Shown here piece after piece: positions 10,101 through 23,035 of a stretch of DNA of 64,000 nucleotides. The DNA is taken from assembly GCA_003116995.1 (NCBI GenBank), contig BDSL01000002.1:248001-312000 (forward strand), in the 5' to 3' direction. Numbering within the stretch: position 1 is the stretch's first letter; every line of letters begins with the position of its first letter. The notes under the pieces were generated by a model. That model did no database searches and was not told the origin of the DNA. It saw only the letters and a program-made list of their open reading frames with translations. The stretch comes from Yamagishiella unicocca (lineage: Eukaryota > Chlorophyta > Chlorophyceae > Chlamydomonadales > Volvocaceae). The position numbers and the translations under genes are program-made.

Positions 10101-12953
10101 CGGGACTGAGGAGAACATCGCAGATTGCGCCGGCGTGCACTGGGGCGTTACTTCTGCACGTGGTTATGGAGCTTGGTGCAGCGATCAGGAACTCACGGGA
10201 GGGAATTTAAGGTTTTATCTATCTGGACATTGGGGTTTATGAAGGAACCGAGCTGGTATTGGGTTTACTGGCATAAGGGCCATTGTCTAGCGCCAATTAC
10301 TGTGTCATCTGTGATGCGAATTGTCCGAACGCATGTAATACTTATACTGCCTTGCCAAAATATTTTTGAACCACAGGTGAAAGCGTTGGAGGCAGCCCAG
10401 GCTGTCAAGCAGAAGGAGGCCGCGCGCGCCGCAGAGCGTGCGCATGCCCGTGCCGCCGCTGCTGACCGCCATCGACAAGGACAGCCCGATGCGGGGCCCA
10501 GCAACACCGCTTGCAACGGCAGGCCACTTCCAGCTGGAGCGCACGGCGTAACTGCAGTCCGGCCCACGCCCACTCGCTCGACTGCCCGTCCGGAAGCCGA
10601 CGGTGCAACAGCATCAACGTGCACGACCACGGCAGGCGTCGTGCCACCTGCACATCTAGCGGCTGGGGCCAAGTCGCCAGCTGCCATGGACGACAAGCGT
10701 AACGGTAAGCATGCGTTGGCCTGGGGGCATTACCCCGTCTAGGGCCCACCATTCCCGTCTCACAACCGAATCGTACGCGCCCTGGATGTGCCAGATGGTG
10801 CTGTAAATAGCACGGCGGCGACGATGCCTGGAAGCGTCAAGGCAAAGGCGGCCTTCTTCCAGTTGAAGGAGGAGCAGGCCAAACGGGCGGCAGCGGAGCA
10901 GGGCGCTAGCCGCAGGCCTGCAGCCGCGGCAACGGCATCAGGGGCTCCTGCAGCGCCATGTAGCATGCCGAATTACAAGGCTGGCGCAATTGCGAGGTGG
11001 GTTGGAGTGTCAAGCACTTGCGGCGCGTGCTTCATCTGCGTTGGCGTAGATGCCACGCGGCGTTTTGCTTCCTGCAAATATAGCTAATCCATCATTCACA
11101 TTGGCGTCGGAATGTAAGGCGATTTCCTTTTTGATGGCTGGTACGGCCATCCAGCCATGCAACGGCGTTAGATGCGAAAGATGGCTCGCGACTAGCGCTT
11201 CTTATACGTTTACCTGAGATATCTTTTCATGACCATCGCACACAGAGTGGCCCTCGCTGCTGGAGACGGCGACGCAGCGTTGGCTGCCACAGCGGCAGTC
11301 TTGCCGCCTGCCGCGACAACAACGTCAGGTGTCGCTGCACCATCGGGGTCCCGCGCTGCCGCCGCCGCACCTGTCGGCGCAGCCGGGGAGACGGCCGCTG
11401 ATAAACACAAACGCGTCGAAGCCAAGCGGCGTGAGGAGGAAGAGCGGCGGCGGGCGGAACTGGAGGCACGTACAAAGGCCAAGGACGGCAAGCTCCGGAA
11501 CTTCGAAGCGGCCAAACAGCACCAACGGCAGGGCGGCGGCGGTGCCGGAGCTCCCAGACCACCAGCACCGCCACCGGCCAACCCGCTGGCGGCTCATCCA
11601 TCTGGGAAGCGGCCGCCGCTAAACGCAGCTGCTACCGGAGCGGGTAGGCGTTGGGAGGTGTGGGGCTGAACGACCGGGGAACCGGTAATGAATTGGCTGG
11701 TTGCAATGCGATATGACCGTCCTTTGTCTCCTTTTGCCAGGCTGCATTCCATGTCCGGACCTCGTTCTGGTCTGCGAAGTAGACGTAGCATGAATCATAC
11801 ACAATGTTGCATGGTATTGAAGGGGTTCTTTTTGTGCACAGGTCCATCTACTACCGTCCAAATCAAGCCCGAGCCAGAGACCAACAGGACGGGGCCTACT
11901 GGACCCCATACCGCTCGGACTCCTGGGCCCAAGGCCGGCCCTGCCACTGCCAACATGGTGTCGCCTGCGGTGCAGATGCAGATAAAGCTGCTGCCAGCCG
12001 TCCATTCGCACAGCATTGCGACCGCTGCAGCCGAGGCAGGCGCGTCCAAGCCGAACACCGCTGCTGGGAGCACAATGGCTGGTGGTGCAGGCATGGTACC
12101 CGGCTTGCCGAAGCCAAGGCCAGCTGGGGCGTCGCAAGGTCAAAAGCAGGCAGCGGCGGCGGCAGCCGCGGCCGGCAGCTTCATATCAGGCGTCAGGGCG
12201 GCTGACGTTACGCCTGGCGCGACTGAACTTACGGAAGAGGAGCGGCGCAATGTGCATGCCATCCAAACGTCGCCATACGTGATGCAAGTCAAGCCGCGGA
12301 CACCCGGCATGCCGACCGCTACCAAGCCACAGTTCAACAGCTACGAGATCTCGCCGTACAGGTGAGGCGGCATGCAGGAGTTTCGATGGGACGGTGATCA
12401 GATTCAATGGAGAGGCTCGTGCATTGTCCGCTAAGGGACCCCTAACCGACCCCCAAGGAATTTGCGCGATAGCCATGGATAACGTCGCAGAGTCTCCATA
12501 CGGCAGCGGAGATACCGTCTGATCCCTGCGATGCAAACAGGAGCGCTTGCGCGCACAACTTCCTTCAATCTCTAGGGGCTCTCACGAAACAGCAGGCAGC
12601 TTCTAAACCTCAAATTCCTTCCAGGGACCACAATTGCCATCAAAAATCGGACCCTTCCGGCTTGTAGGTCCGACACGGAATCCAACTGCTCCGACGACGA
12701 CGATGACTCGCCACGGCGCCCACGGAAGCCGTTGCCCGAATGGGCCGCGGCCGGTAAGGTGCTGGAGTCGTTGCGCTCTCAGTGCGCGCTGGACCCCATC
12801 TCCATCTTCGGTGCCTGCCCTCCGACCATCGACATTGTCAAAGTTTTCTCGGACATGCCGCCACCCGGCGACACGGACGCCCGAGGTCGGCCACGGCGCG
12901 ACTACAGGCGGCGCGGCAGCAGCGGTATCTGGGATGGTGACTGCGACTTCTGA
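7157..12953 (+). CDS. INCENP-like inner centromere protein (chromosomal passenger complex scaffold)
   Basis: Scaffold of the chromosomal passenger complex that binds and activates Aurora kinase (plant WYRD, yeast Sli15). Seven exons with matching phases: 7157-7342, 7468-10056, 10377-10704, 10795-10996, 11246-11643, 11842-12361, 12668-12953; about 1502 aa. The C-terminal IN-box is clear: YEISPYR, an acidic run, then PLPEWAAAGKVLESL, the hallmark DPISIFGACPPTIDI, and near the end RRGSSGIW, the serine motif that Aurora phosphorylates. Exons 3-5 are rich in Ala, Lys, Arg and Glu (EAARAAERA, KRREEEERRR), as in the single-helix/coiled-coil part of INCENP. Exon 2 (863 codons) is low complexity and carries a ten-unit acidic repeat. 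The N-terminus (AGTKDLLTRLEDW) would hold the centromere-targeting part. The middle diverges too fast to align by eye. Confidence 0.87.
9100..9369 (+). repeat. Ten tandem 27-bp units coding for an acidic nonapeptide
   Basis: Inside exon 2 of the INCENP gene. Ten in-frame units encode EAADEPEAS and variants (EAADESEII, EATDEPEVI, EAADEPEII, EAADEPEAI). An eleventh, degenerate unit (GAANEQG) follows. The first four units alternate ESEII/EPEAS, so an 18-codon higher-order unit was itself duplicated. The middle units are almost identical at DNA level, which points to recent expansion. Confidence 0.93.
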
Positions 12954-13515
12954 GATACAGCATTGCGCTGTGCCGCGGAGTAGGCGTGGCGGTGCGGGAA
13001 CTGGAAGAGCTGGCGCGCCTCTATGTACCAGTACATAGGAAGCCCAGCGCGCAGGTTCTCGGGCGGGCAGTATGGGTGCCGTCTTAGGTGGAAGGTTGCA
13101 GCTGTTGCATGCAGCCGTACAAGGAGAACCCTACTAAATCTGCCATCTGCCAGACCAGGCGCTTCATTTCATATTACATAGACTCCGTCACGGGCAGCCA
13201 GATGTGGGGCGAGTAACCATAAGCACAAGTGTCATGACTTATGTCATCAGCTCGCAGACCATCGCCGGGACGTAGTATCACGCTGAGCGTGTAATCGAAC
13301 TCCCCCGGTCGTACCAGTGCCTCAGTGAACCTTTATACGTCATGTAATGCTATCTTGGTATGAATAACGAGGGGAGGACGTGGACTAGGATTTGAGTCTG
13401 TGTTATATTGCTGTGCACGGCGCTGCACAGCGCTGCATCAGACAGACGGGTTTCAGTCCCAACCCCGTCCGCTGCAGCGGCAGTTTGGAGGAAGGAGCCA
13501 CCCATTGCCGATACG
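12954..13515. other. Intergenic, no gene seen
   Basis: Separates the convergent INCENP and LYR genes. No motif-bearing frame was found. TGTAA at 13343-13347 is a possible poly(A) signal for INCENP, about 390 bp past its stop. Confidence 0.45.
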
Positions 13516-14030
13516 CTAGAAGAGGATATTCTTGGGCTTTTGCGCACCGTAGAACCTCTTGAAATCCCGTTCATTGCGCTTCACAGCCTCGTCCATCGAA
13601 ATGGTGCCATCCGCCACCCTGCCCAATGGATGGCAGGTGTTTTTGGTTAACTTTCCCGTTCTGCTCAGTGAGGGGCAGAAGTAAGCACATCATGCGGAGA
13701 GAGCGACGTAAACAGAGTCGCCCTCAATACGTACCGCGTGCCCTTCGCGTCTCCGCGGCCATCCACCATCGTGCCATCGCGAACGACAAATACGCCTGAC
13801 TGGACCTCCCCTGGCCGCTTAGGTGTGATAACTCGTAAAAATGCAATCCTGGACGTAAGCTCCTTAAGGTACTTCAGCTGCTCTTCAGGATTCGACTCTG
13901 CCCGCCGCGAGCGAATAGTGACGCGAGCCTCACTGAGGGCCTCAGACCGCTGATTTGATGCAAGCCGCGATATTAACCTAAGCAATTCACGGTATTTACA
14001 GAGAACTATCGACTTGCTCGTCGCACTCAT
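13516..14030 (-). CDS. LYR-motif (Complex1_LYR-like) protein
   Basis: LYR proteins are small mitochondrial assembly factors that work with acyl carrier protein and the Fe-S or respiratory-complex machinery. Two exons, 14030-13735 and 13618-13516, joined in phase; 132 aa. The N-terminus (MSATSKSIVLCKYRELLRLI) has the LYR tripeptide as KYR in helix 1. The middle SNPEEQLKYLKELTSRIAFL is a charged helix. The C-terminus ends with ADGTISMDEAVKRNERDF and KPKNILF. A longer frame upstream (to 14174) is open, but the methionine at 14030 sits directly before the motif. The client complex cannot be told. Confidence 0.7.
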
Positions 14031-14952
14031 GGAGGAGGAACACGAAATGTACGTGCGATGTTCCGTTATGAAAGTCTTACATTTACTGAGGAATAGAAGC
14101 CATGATGTGACTTCAGCTATGATGTTCCGCGTCGTGTAATGCGTAAGTACGGCATGACGTAGCTTTTCCTCCATAGCCCCTGCAACGGAAACTGTATCAA
14201 GTATCTACGCTCTTAGACGCATTTACACGCACATGGCATAGATACGGTATGCGCTAGACTCGCAAGCCCCGTGCCTTGGTGTATGCAGGGATGCACCATT
14301 TTCAGCACAGGGGCAAGGGATGCATCACAAGAAACATCTCCCGGCAAGAATCCGCCTCTTATAAAACCTTGGATCACGGCCAATCCACCTCGGATAATCG
14401 CCTCGATCCGCCAATCCACCTCGGAACCCACATACTTGTTCCACTCGCCCTCAGTCCTACGACCTCGACAGCCATGCCCCACATTTGCTGTAGAGGGAGC
14501 ATGCCACTTTTATTGTGGGTGCTGCAGTGTCTCATCGAAGTTCTGACGCCCCACATACCGAACAGCCAACGATGAAAGCACTGGCACGACTGAATGACTG
14601 ACAAACGACACCCCCAATCGAGCAGCAGTTGTGTTCGGTTCCCCACGCAATCCGTTCGGCATTTGCCTAAACAGGCAATTTACACGCCGTGTATGCTCCT
14701 TTAGTTGAGAAGATGAGAAGGTCAAGCACACATATAAATGTATTGTAGTCCCAAGGCGAAGCTTTGTTGACATCCATCTCGCCAACGACTGATAGCACCA
14801 ACGCCAGCGGGTTACCAAAACAAAATGCGAGCCATGCATGCCCACGCTGACATTACTGCAGTGCGATTGCCCAACCCACAACGAAGATCGGCTCCATTTT
14901 CACACGCGCCCGTCCGAACCTGCTCACAGCAGATAGCACCGTTCCCTCGACG
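14031..14952. other. Intergenic, no gene seen
   Basis: Between the start of the LYR gene and the stop of the molybdate-type transporter. Open frames here lack known motifs. TTACA at 14676 (TGTAA on the minus strand) could serve the transporter. Confidence 0.4.
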
Positions 14953-17900
14953 CTATGCATGTAGCGGTGACCTATGGTCCTTGTTGCTTTTGTCCGTAGG
15001 AAGGCGGGGTGCGGATGTGCGGCCAGTATGACCACTACACCGTCTTACATCACCGTCAATGCTCGGTGTCTGGTGATGCTGGCTGGCGCCCGTCGACGCT
15101 GGCCTATCGTCCAGCGTCAGGGTGTTCATGTACGCCTGGCACACCATGCACGCCAGCAGCATTGCAACGCACACGCCGAACATGACCGCGAGGGGGAACA
15201 CGCTGACCTGCGGCCATGGAACGAGCCAGGCGGGATACGAGGGCGTCAGACGCTTCTGGGCCCCACATTCAGCACTGGGACTACACTTGGCACTGTCCCC
15301 GTTTCGTTCTTGTCCTTGCCTCCTCGCGGTTCAGGTATACTATCGCATAGCAACGCGCTTCTGCCTTATCGTTATGTTCACGCGACATCGCATTGCAGGT
15401 ATGATTGTGGCAGACGGGTTTCACATTAACAGGTGGTCAGCTACAAATAAAATGCCCGCATACACTGCAGCTGCGACCAATTTCTCTTCCCCCCGCCCAA
15501 GCCTGCATCTTGGTTTCCATTCAACTTGACCCAAACCCTTTACGCATATCGGTTGTACATGTGCAGGGCCGACGCAGTCCTGCTGCCAATCCCACCCCAA
15601 CCTCCGAAACCTACTTTGTACAACACTATGCATACGAACAAGTTCAGCGGTATCCTGAAGATGTTGATGATCGTGGCACGCAGCTCCTCAGGCACATAGT
15701 GGGCGCGAAGCGCCATCATCGAAGGCCAGAAGATGCCGATGCACGCCTCAAAGCCGCAGAACGCCAGCAGCTGCAGCTTGCCAGGCACAGACATCCCGCC
15801 AGCGCCATTGTCCACAAGGGAGGACCCACCTGCCACGATATGTCATGGAGAACGAGGAGCTTCAGATGTGCTACATGTCAAGTGCCCGTTGGGTCGGCCC
15901 CAGTCGCAGCGTCCACACCCATCCCTGCTGCCGACTGCCACTCACTTGCGCTATGATCCCTCCGCTCCATGTGGAACAGCAGCGGGACGCTCAGTGACAG
16001 CGCACTTAAGCCGTACACCGCTCCCATGTAGCCATGCGGGGAGTAACGCCGTACTAGGATGCTTGTGCCGGCACTGCCGGCCTGCAATCAAGGAGCGTCA
16101 ATGCCACGCGGAAGGGACCGAGTGCTTCCAATGACAACCAGTACCGTGAATGGGCATAACCGCCTAAGGCCATCACGGCTTGCACCTCTGAGGGACGCCA
16201 GCACGCGTCGACCGCGCAGCTAGGCGTTAGTGCTCCACAGGGACAGGCATGCAGGCATTTTGCCCCTGTCGTGCACACATTACATGCCGAGTCCTGTGCG
16301 GTGCGGCGCTAGGTGGGCAACCCGAGGGCAGCGAGTGACAACGGTGGACAGTGAAAAGCGCACACCACAGGCACCAGCTGCCAGGGATCCAGCGCACGAC
16401 GGCCGAGGCTTTCTCCTAAAGCGCAAGCGCAGCGTTGGACTGCCGGAGAGCACCTGCACAGCATTGCCACACACGTTCGCCCCCCGCACCATGCACGCCG
16501 TCATGAAGCATGAGAAGACAAGACCATGAGGGATTTTCTCGCCGTTTGGACTGAGCGCAGGCGTCCAGAGGAACACGAAAGTGTACATGGACGCCTCAAA
16601 CATGGACTGCATTGCACCCAGCAGCGCAATGCGTGGATCTGAGGGCCGGGGGCGGGTGGGGCTACCGCAAGGTTAGTTACTTGACCGCAAGCCCAATCCA
16701 GCCAAGGACGCCTAGACCACATCAATGGCAGCCATCGACATAGTTCCGCATTCAGCGTGCAGCACAGTCAAGGGTGGCACGCTTGAACCGCAAATGGCTA
16801 GTTCTATGTTGATACCTGTCCAGCGACCCTCCCTTCGCCGTTATCGTCTTCGCAGTCCCCACCCCTGCACGTTGCCCCCGGTACCTATGCCTGCCCGTCA
16901 TGTTCCATGCATGCGAGAGTCGAGCCCATCAGCTCCCCTAAAACGTGCCGTCTGTGCCGCGCGAACCTTTGTGCACCTCCAAGAGTCACAATTCCCAGCC
17001 CTGTCCAATTGGCTTGGCCATTTTACTTTGGTCCCTCAAACTACGAGTTGGCACGCCGCCATGACCCCATTCATTCAAGACTAGCAGACGTGCCCTCACG
17101 TGCCTGCACACTCACCCGTTCGAATCGCCGCCCAACCATGCGCCAGCTGGCCGATAACAGAGCGGCGACTGGTTGAATCTCCATAGTTCTCCACCCATGT
17201 CGTCGCCACCAAAACCCCACCCACCAACATCGCTGCAATGGCGGCATCAAACGGCGCCACAGGCCCCAGCCTCAATTCCTCCACCAGCAAGTTTCCAGTC
17301 AGGCCCGAAAGAATGGCGACCAAGCCAGCACCAAGGAAGATGGCCTTCGAGAACCTGAAATAGAGGGAACGGGACGAGAGAGGCGAGGTGAAACACACGT
17401 GGCTTCAGGCCAGGTGGCATATGGTGCAAAAGGACGGCCGGCAGGTCACAACCACTTCGCGAGGCCCCAGGGCTCGATGCCGTGGCTGCAGGGTTTGGCG
17501 AGTGGGTATTCGCATTTCAACAGTACATGGCCGGGGAGGGTTAGAACGTAGGCCGGAGGTTGCTGTTACGAAGGCCTCCGCAAGATAACAGAGGACCGAA
17601 ACGGCTCGAGTAAAAAGCTTGACGTATTGTGTTGCAGAAATCAATGTGGAACCCTCCCGCCCTCAAACGTGGGGGTTCCTCTCCACCCCCGAATGTGTGG
17701 ATGGCGCCTCCTGAGGTATGCTGGCGGCGCGGTAAGGGTCAGTATATAAGAGCAGGTGGTGTGACAGACCAGCAAGACTTGATTGTCCTGTTTGACATCC
17801 TGAGACAGGTAGCAACGATGGTGTAATGAGACGCCAGCTTATTCAGTAGAAGCATCCGCTCCCACTGGCTGCCTAATCTCCGGACTGCCCTTGCTGAGAC

Positions 17901-19189
17901 CCTAAGGGCCCTGACTCACGTCTCAGCCAGGAGCGCTTCTGAATAGCCCCTCCGGTTGTGCTCCGCCACCAGCCAGCTCTCAAAGACGGAGAAGAGTAGG
18001 CTAGTGGAGACGCCGCCCAGCGCCCGGCCAAGCATCAGCACCCAATACGTGGAGCTGTGCTTGGTTGCGCAGGAGAGGCAGTACGTGGCAACATAAGCCA
18101 GAGAGGCGCTCCGCCGGCCGCTGAGAAAAGGGACAAAGGGATTCAGGGTTGAACGAGGATTCACGAGGATCCAAAGAGCGGGTTTTATCACCTGACCACA
18201 CAGGCAGTTCGTGCACGATGCCCACAACAAATGTAGAAGTTCGAAGGGATGGAAGCCACAGCGCAAGGAACTATTCACCATGGTCTCTAGCACGTGCAGC
18301 AAGTACTGACAGGACTCAGGCGAGGGGGCCCAGCGGCGTGCAATGATAGCGGCACATGAATATAGTGATTAATCGTAGGCAGTGGCATAGTGAGGATCGT
18401 ACGGGTACGGACGGCTAGCATGTAGACAAAAAAGGCACATGCGCTGGTACTGCAAAAATGCATACTATGCTGCCATGCGAACCCGAGCCAAAAACCCGAG
18501 CCGCACGCTGTACCCGTCCTCACATGATATCTGCCAGCGCTCCCACCACGGTGCCGAACACCAAAGAGCTCCCAAAGCCCATTATGAAAAAATGGCCTAT
18601 ATCCCCCACCGTATAGCCGTAGTGCTCGTACAACGCATAGATGTATGGTCCCTGCAGCCAGTCGCCGGCTGCCCGTGCAAGGCAGGCCGAAGCGCGGGAT
18701 CGTTTAGGTTAGGGAGTAAAACTGACTGGTAATCCTCAGAAAATGTTACAACCGTTCGAAACGCAAGGAGATCTGTAAACGTGCGCTCTCCTTGTATGAC
18801 GGGCAAAATAGCGACTACAACGCTAACTTGTTGCACAAAGGCGTACCACAAAAGGACCCCCCCTTTTCAATTACATATAACGTTCCAAAAACCAGAGGAG
18901 TTGGAAGGGTTAACGACAAAGATGGAGGGAGGACGACACAGCCGGACAAAGCGATGTGGGGATACGGGTTGTGTCGGGTTTCTAGACCGAATTGCTTCAT
19001 GACGAACCACTTACCCATCATAAAGCAGAATACTATAAGGTAGTTCGTGCGGAACGCTTTGAACCGCTTTAGGCCCTCTTGATCCGCCAAAGTCGATGCT
19101 GGCTCCAGCTCCTCGGAGCCCGACCGCCCATTCAGCACAACGGCAACCAAAACCAGCACGCCGAACAGGACCAAGTAAAATGCGTCCAT
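14953..19189 (-). CDS. MOT2: MOT2/MFSD5-type molybdate-anion transporter (MFS)
   Basis: Major-facilitator transporter of the MFSD5 family; the Chlamydomonas member MOT2 takes up molybdate. Eight exons, right to left: 19189-19015, 18668-18524, 18120-17920, 17354-17116, 16638-16490, 16081 to about 15915, about 15837-15615, 15207-14953; phases agree wherever both ends are clear. Motifs: FMMAGDWLQGPYIYALYEHY over the first junction, GFGSSLVFGTVVGALADI, then the diagnostic MLGRALGGVSTSLLFSVFES with WLVAEHNRRGYSEALLAE (loop 4/5), SMYTFVFLWTPALSP, and FWPSMMALRAHYVPEELRAT. About 12 membrane spans are expected. The C-terminal tail after YMNTLTLDDR is polar and unconserved. The substrate is inferred from the family. 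Confidence 0.88.
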
Positions 19190-21037
19190 GACGCGCCGAC
19201 GGCGAATGTGCAGAACGCTTAATTAGCTTCAGTTTGGCCATTGACCACCGCGCGGTTGCGCGAAGAGAATGTCCATATGCGCGTTGACTATATCTATACT
19301 ACATTCAAACTGAGGCGATCGAAGCTGTCATACACGAGAAACGTAGTTGTTCGCAACGAGGCCACAAGCCGAACAAATATATGCGGGTATGCTTGGCTGA
19401 CACTATTCAAGCCGAGTACCTATTTGTATTGCACGTCTATACTGTTTAAAAGCTCTACGGGTCGAACAATTTCGGGGCCATGATTTTACATTACTGTCGG
19501 TTAAGCCGTCTCAATGTGGTATCTGACCCACTATTGACCCAGAACAAGCATCTACTAGCATATGTCCATACCGGTACTCGTCGTCGACGGCGCATAAGAT
19601 ATCATTAGCTTGCTGGCGGTGCCTGTCTACCACTGCTAGAGCTGGTTGATGGCACCCCGAATCCTACACGTCGGCAGCTGCAGTTGCTTGCAGACATTTC
19701 GCATCACACAAACACAGGCTCACAGGCAATGCGTAAGAGAACGACTCGACGCTATACAGATTACATAATTATATCGGTTGATCAAGCTCCCTCCCGACGA
19801 TAGCATGCAAGAACAGCCGGCAACAAGATGTCCATGCATGATAAGCTATAATGCCTTGGCAAGAAGCACCAAAGATTACCATCTTATTGCGCCTCCCTGT
19901 GGAGTTCCGTACGCAATATCCTTTGTTAGTAACCAACAATAAAACAACCTGCGAAACAGCAATTTACAGCAGCTGGAGCCACTGCGACAGCAAACAATGG
20001 GCACAGCGTCAGCTTGTGCAGTGTTAAAGCCCTGACAGCGCAGCACCTACCGGCGAACCAATAAACAGCTACCTTTCTTCCGTCCCAACAGAACGTTGCC
20101 CAGTACAAAAAGACACCCCCTTCGTGCCTGAAGGCAGGAACGCAGGGTGTTTCGTCGACGGTTAACTACACCAAATTCCTACGTGAGTTCATGACGTCCT
20201 CAAGTCAACAGCATCAATCGCGCCCTCATCACTCCAAAGATGCAAGCAATGATCAAGGAAAAGCCAAACCGTGGACTGCGGCCACTTTGTACACGGGTTC
20301 ATTGTTCGACAGCAGCACCGAATGGGTGACATGGGGTTCCGGTCAGCATGTAGACTCGGTATGCTCAGAAATGTGTTCGCAGCCTTGCTTCAAACTCGAC
20401 CCTTCTTACTCGACCCCTAGACCATGCGCCATAACGCATCAACCACAATGGCTCGTGCACGTTGCCGCTGCCCAGCGGCGCCACAGGACATGCACGCATG
20501 CTTCTGGGAATGCTTCAAATCATTCTTACCAACCTGCTCGCCCGCACATCCATTCAGCACTTTCCAGCCTATGAGCTCCGACATCGTGTATGTGCACCCC
20601 GACCTAGATAGGTGCACTTCGATGCAACCACAAGCGCCAAGACAAATGAATTACGTAGGGAGGCTCAAAGAGGTCACGGAGGTCACCATCCACCCCAAGA
20701 AACTTGCATGTCCAAGCTGCATGTCCAGCCACTACACCCAGCACCTACCGGCGCAACAGCGGCACCCTGCAGTCAACTAGCAGTTTATGCAAGCGCATAG
20801 TAAACATATTTACCGTGCAAGTACCCCTTTAAACGTACACCCGCCCCTTACTCCTGCTCGTATCCCTGGAGCAAAACAGGGCACTGCATGCATGGCTACC
20901 TACTGTGAGCTAGCGACACCAGCAGATGCTGCCGGTCGCCATGCACCGCCGCTAATAATTTGCTAGTATGGCAACCGACGTAGCACGAATGTTACCCCAC
21001 AATCATGTTAAGACTCGATGCCATTAATCCCTAAATA
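19190..21037. other. Intergenic, no gene seen
   Basis: About 1.85 kb, AT-richer than the coding parts. The largest frames (19241-19483, 20191-20574, 20424-20780) are short, of odd composition and without motifs or plausible exon partners. Confidence 0.45.
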
Positions 21038-21538
21038 TCAACAGAGCACTATCGCTGTATCCAGTCTGTGCGCCTCCATAGAAGCCCCAGCAAGCGAGTG
21101 TTCCCCCCAGAGCAAGTTGCAGAACTTGCAGTGATCAGCAGAACCGACATAGCTGAAGATGTTGATATTCACGCACCTCCAGGCTGCTGGCTCATGTCCA
21201 GCCCGACCATCGACACAGGGCCAAAAGCCTGCGCATCGAGCATGCGAGTAGGCAAAAGGTTCGGGCCCCGGTCTTACTATACTTATCGCAGTTCTTACCT
21301 TTGCAAAGTATTCTTCAATTTGGCTGCGCTCTGGTCGTCCAAATAGTGACCTTGCTGGATGCGGAAACCCGGTGGAGCTTGTCGTTGGGGCTGCAGGGTT
21401 CGGTGTCGGTGACAGGCTGTCCGCAATCTTGGAATCGCATGCGTCTGATATGCGACGCCTTCGGGAAGAGCAAGCGCTGCGGCCCGTCGGCGTTTCGCCC
21501 AGGCCCTGTCCCAGTTGCACTTGTGGCTGTTGCTGCAT
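21038..21538 (-). CDS. Tentative small gene, product unrecognised
   Basis: A possible first exon starts at ATG 21538 (MQQQPQVQLGQG...) and runs 80 codons to 21299, ending in RSQIEEYFAK before a strong GTAAGA donor. A second exon fits in phase at 21228-21177 (AFGPVSMVGLDMSQQPGG), again followed by GTGCGT. The third exon is unclear: an acceptor near 21160 would allow a short tail, and the stop is not settled. The N-terminus is Ser/Arg/Pro-rich. No family was recognised. The two phased exons with good splice sites are the main support. Confidence 0.35.
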   Translation of the reverse strand: MQQQPQVQLGQGLGETPTGRSACSSRRRRISDACDSKIADSLSPTPNPAAPTTSSTGFPHPARSLFGRPERSQIEEYFAKVRTAISIVRPGPEPFAYSHARCAGFWPCVDGRAGHEPAAWRCVNINIFSYVGSADHCKFCNLLWGEHSLAGASMEAHRLDTAIVLC

Positions 21539-23035
21539 TTAGACTCCGAGATTCGATATTAGAACGAAGTGTCAAAGGTTGTCCTCGCGCGGTCTTCAAA
21601 GGTGCGAACGTCGAGTGGCCTGGCAACGTATAAGAGCCTGGATATGCTGTAATATGCTTTGTAAGGCACAGCGCGACTGATGAATATGTGAGTAGCTTGG
21701 TATCACTGTCGTGATGTGACGAAATAAATAAGAAGCACTTTCTCCGGTACTCGTGGCGATGTCGTACATTCGAGACTTGGCTCGTTGGCTGGTGCCGTGT
21801 GGACTCTTGCTCTAACAGAAAATAACGTAAGGAAATAATGTTGGGCATCTGTATCTGATGCTGAGTTGTTTGCCGCCACTGGTTACCTTCGCACCTTCGG
21901 GTGTCGAAGTCAAATCGGCTACACCGTACTGCACGAAAACACTTCAGGTACCTCCGGCCCTTAAAAACACCTGTCTCCTCCGTCTGCATGCCGAGACCGG
22001 GAGGGCGACGTGTGGGACGGGGGAAGGTGTGCAGCCCCGGGGCTTTGCCTCTGGCCTCATACACGCGATGTGCCGGCCCGGCCCGCGCCGCCTGGGTGCT
22101 GACCCGGCACCGCTCTGCTCTCAGTAATCCTACACTCTCAACTCTTCCCCGGTCGGTGGCCCAGACAAAAAAGAGGACAAAAAGGAGGGGCGGGTGCGCG
22201 AATCAATGTATCCCCAAAGCAACTTGCAACTTGGGACGCGCCACCGCGTGAGCGCGATCCCCCCAAAACCGGTCGCTGAGGACATTCCCGTTCGCGAGAG
22301 CAGTGAAAGGCCCTAGCAATCAATTATACGCGAAAGGAGCTCGCGAGGACCGTTTCACTTTCAAACTAAGCTTCGCGTCGACCACGCGTCCGAGGGCCCT
22401 ACGTCCGCTTCGAAACCAATTTTCGGAGCAAAGTCCGAAAAGTACACCATTTGGGGTTGCATACTGATGGCAAACCTGAACGCGTGCGGGAACACATAAT
22501 CGGCTGGCACAACCGCAATTGAGCTCACCCTCGGTTACCCACGGTCACGGTGTTGCGCGAGCTTCCGATTAAATCTGTGTATTACATGGCAAAAGCTGTA
22601 CGCGTCCCCGTACACACCAGACCGCCACGGCACAGCGAACCGTGTAGACATTTGCTGACAGCACGAACGTTGTACGAGCGTAAGGCCCGAGCACTTTTGC
22701 TATTGTTGCACATGTGCCAACTTATCGTAATCAGCGACAATAACTAGGGAGGATAAGCTAGCTGAAAACGACCAGGACCGCAACCCCCACCGTTCACTCC
22801 CCAGTTGCAAACACATTCGACTTGATGTGCATAGCGCAATGGCAACAACTGCTGCAGGATGTCCGACCTGTTCCGTCAGATGAGGACTTCAGGCAGGATT
22901 GTCTGGCGCCTTATTGCGGCACCTGGAGGCACCTGGCAGCATCACTCCTGTCGAGTCCCTGGTCATATAATTCCAGTGCTGCTCCGCCAATTGTAAAAAG
23001 GAGCCCCTAAAACAGGTTCCTTCAAGCGCGCGCAT
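21539..23035. other. Intergenic, no gene seen
   Basis: No motif-bearing frame on either strand. The 22.1-22.4 kb part is mixed purine-rich and GC-rich and may be a promoter for the tentative minus-strand gene at 21.5 kb. Confidence 0.35.

Noticed and set aside
21158..21538. IEEYFAK compared with the CDK-inhibitor (KRP) C-terminal motif
   Set aside because: The motif is short, lies mid-protein and lacks the FxxKYNFD part that defines plant CDK inhibitors.
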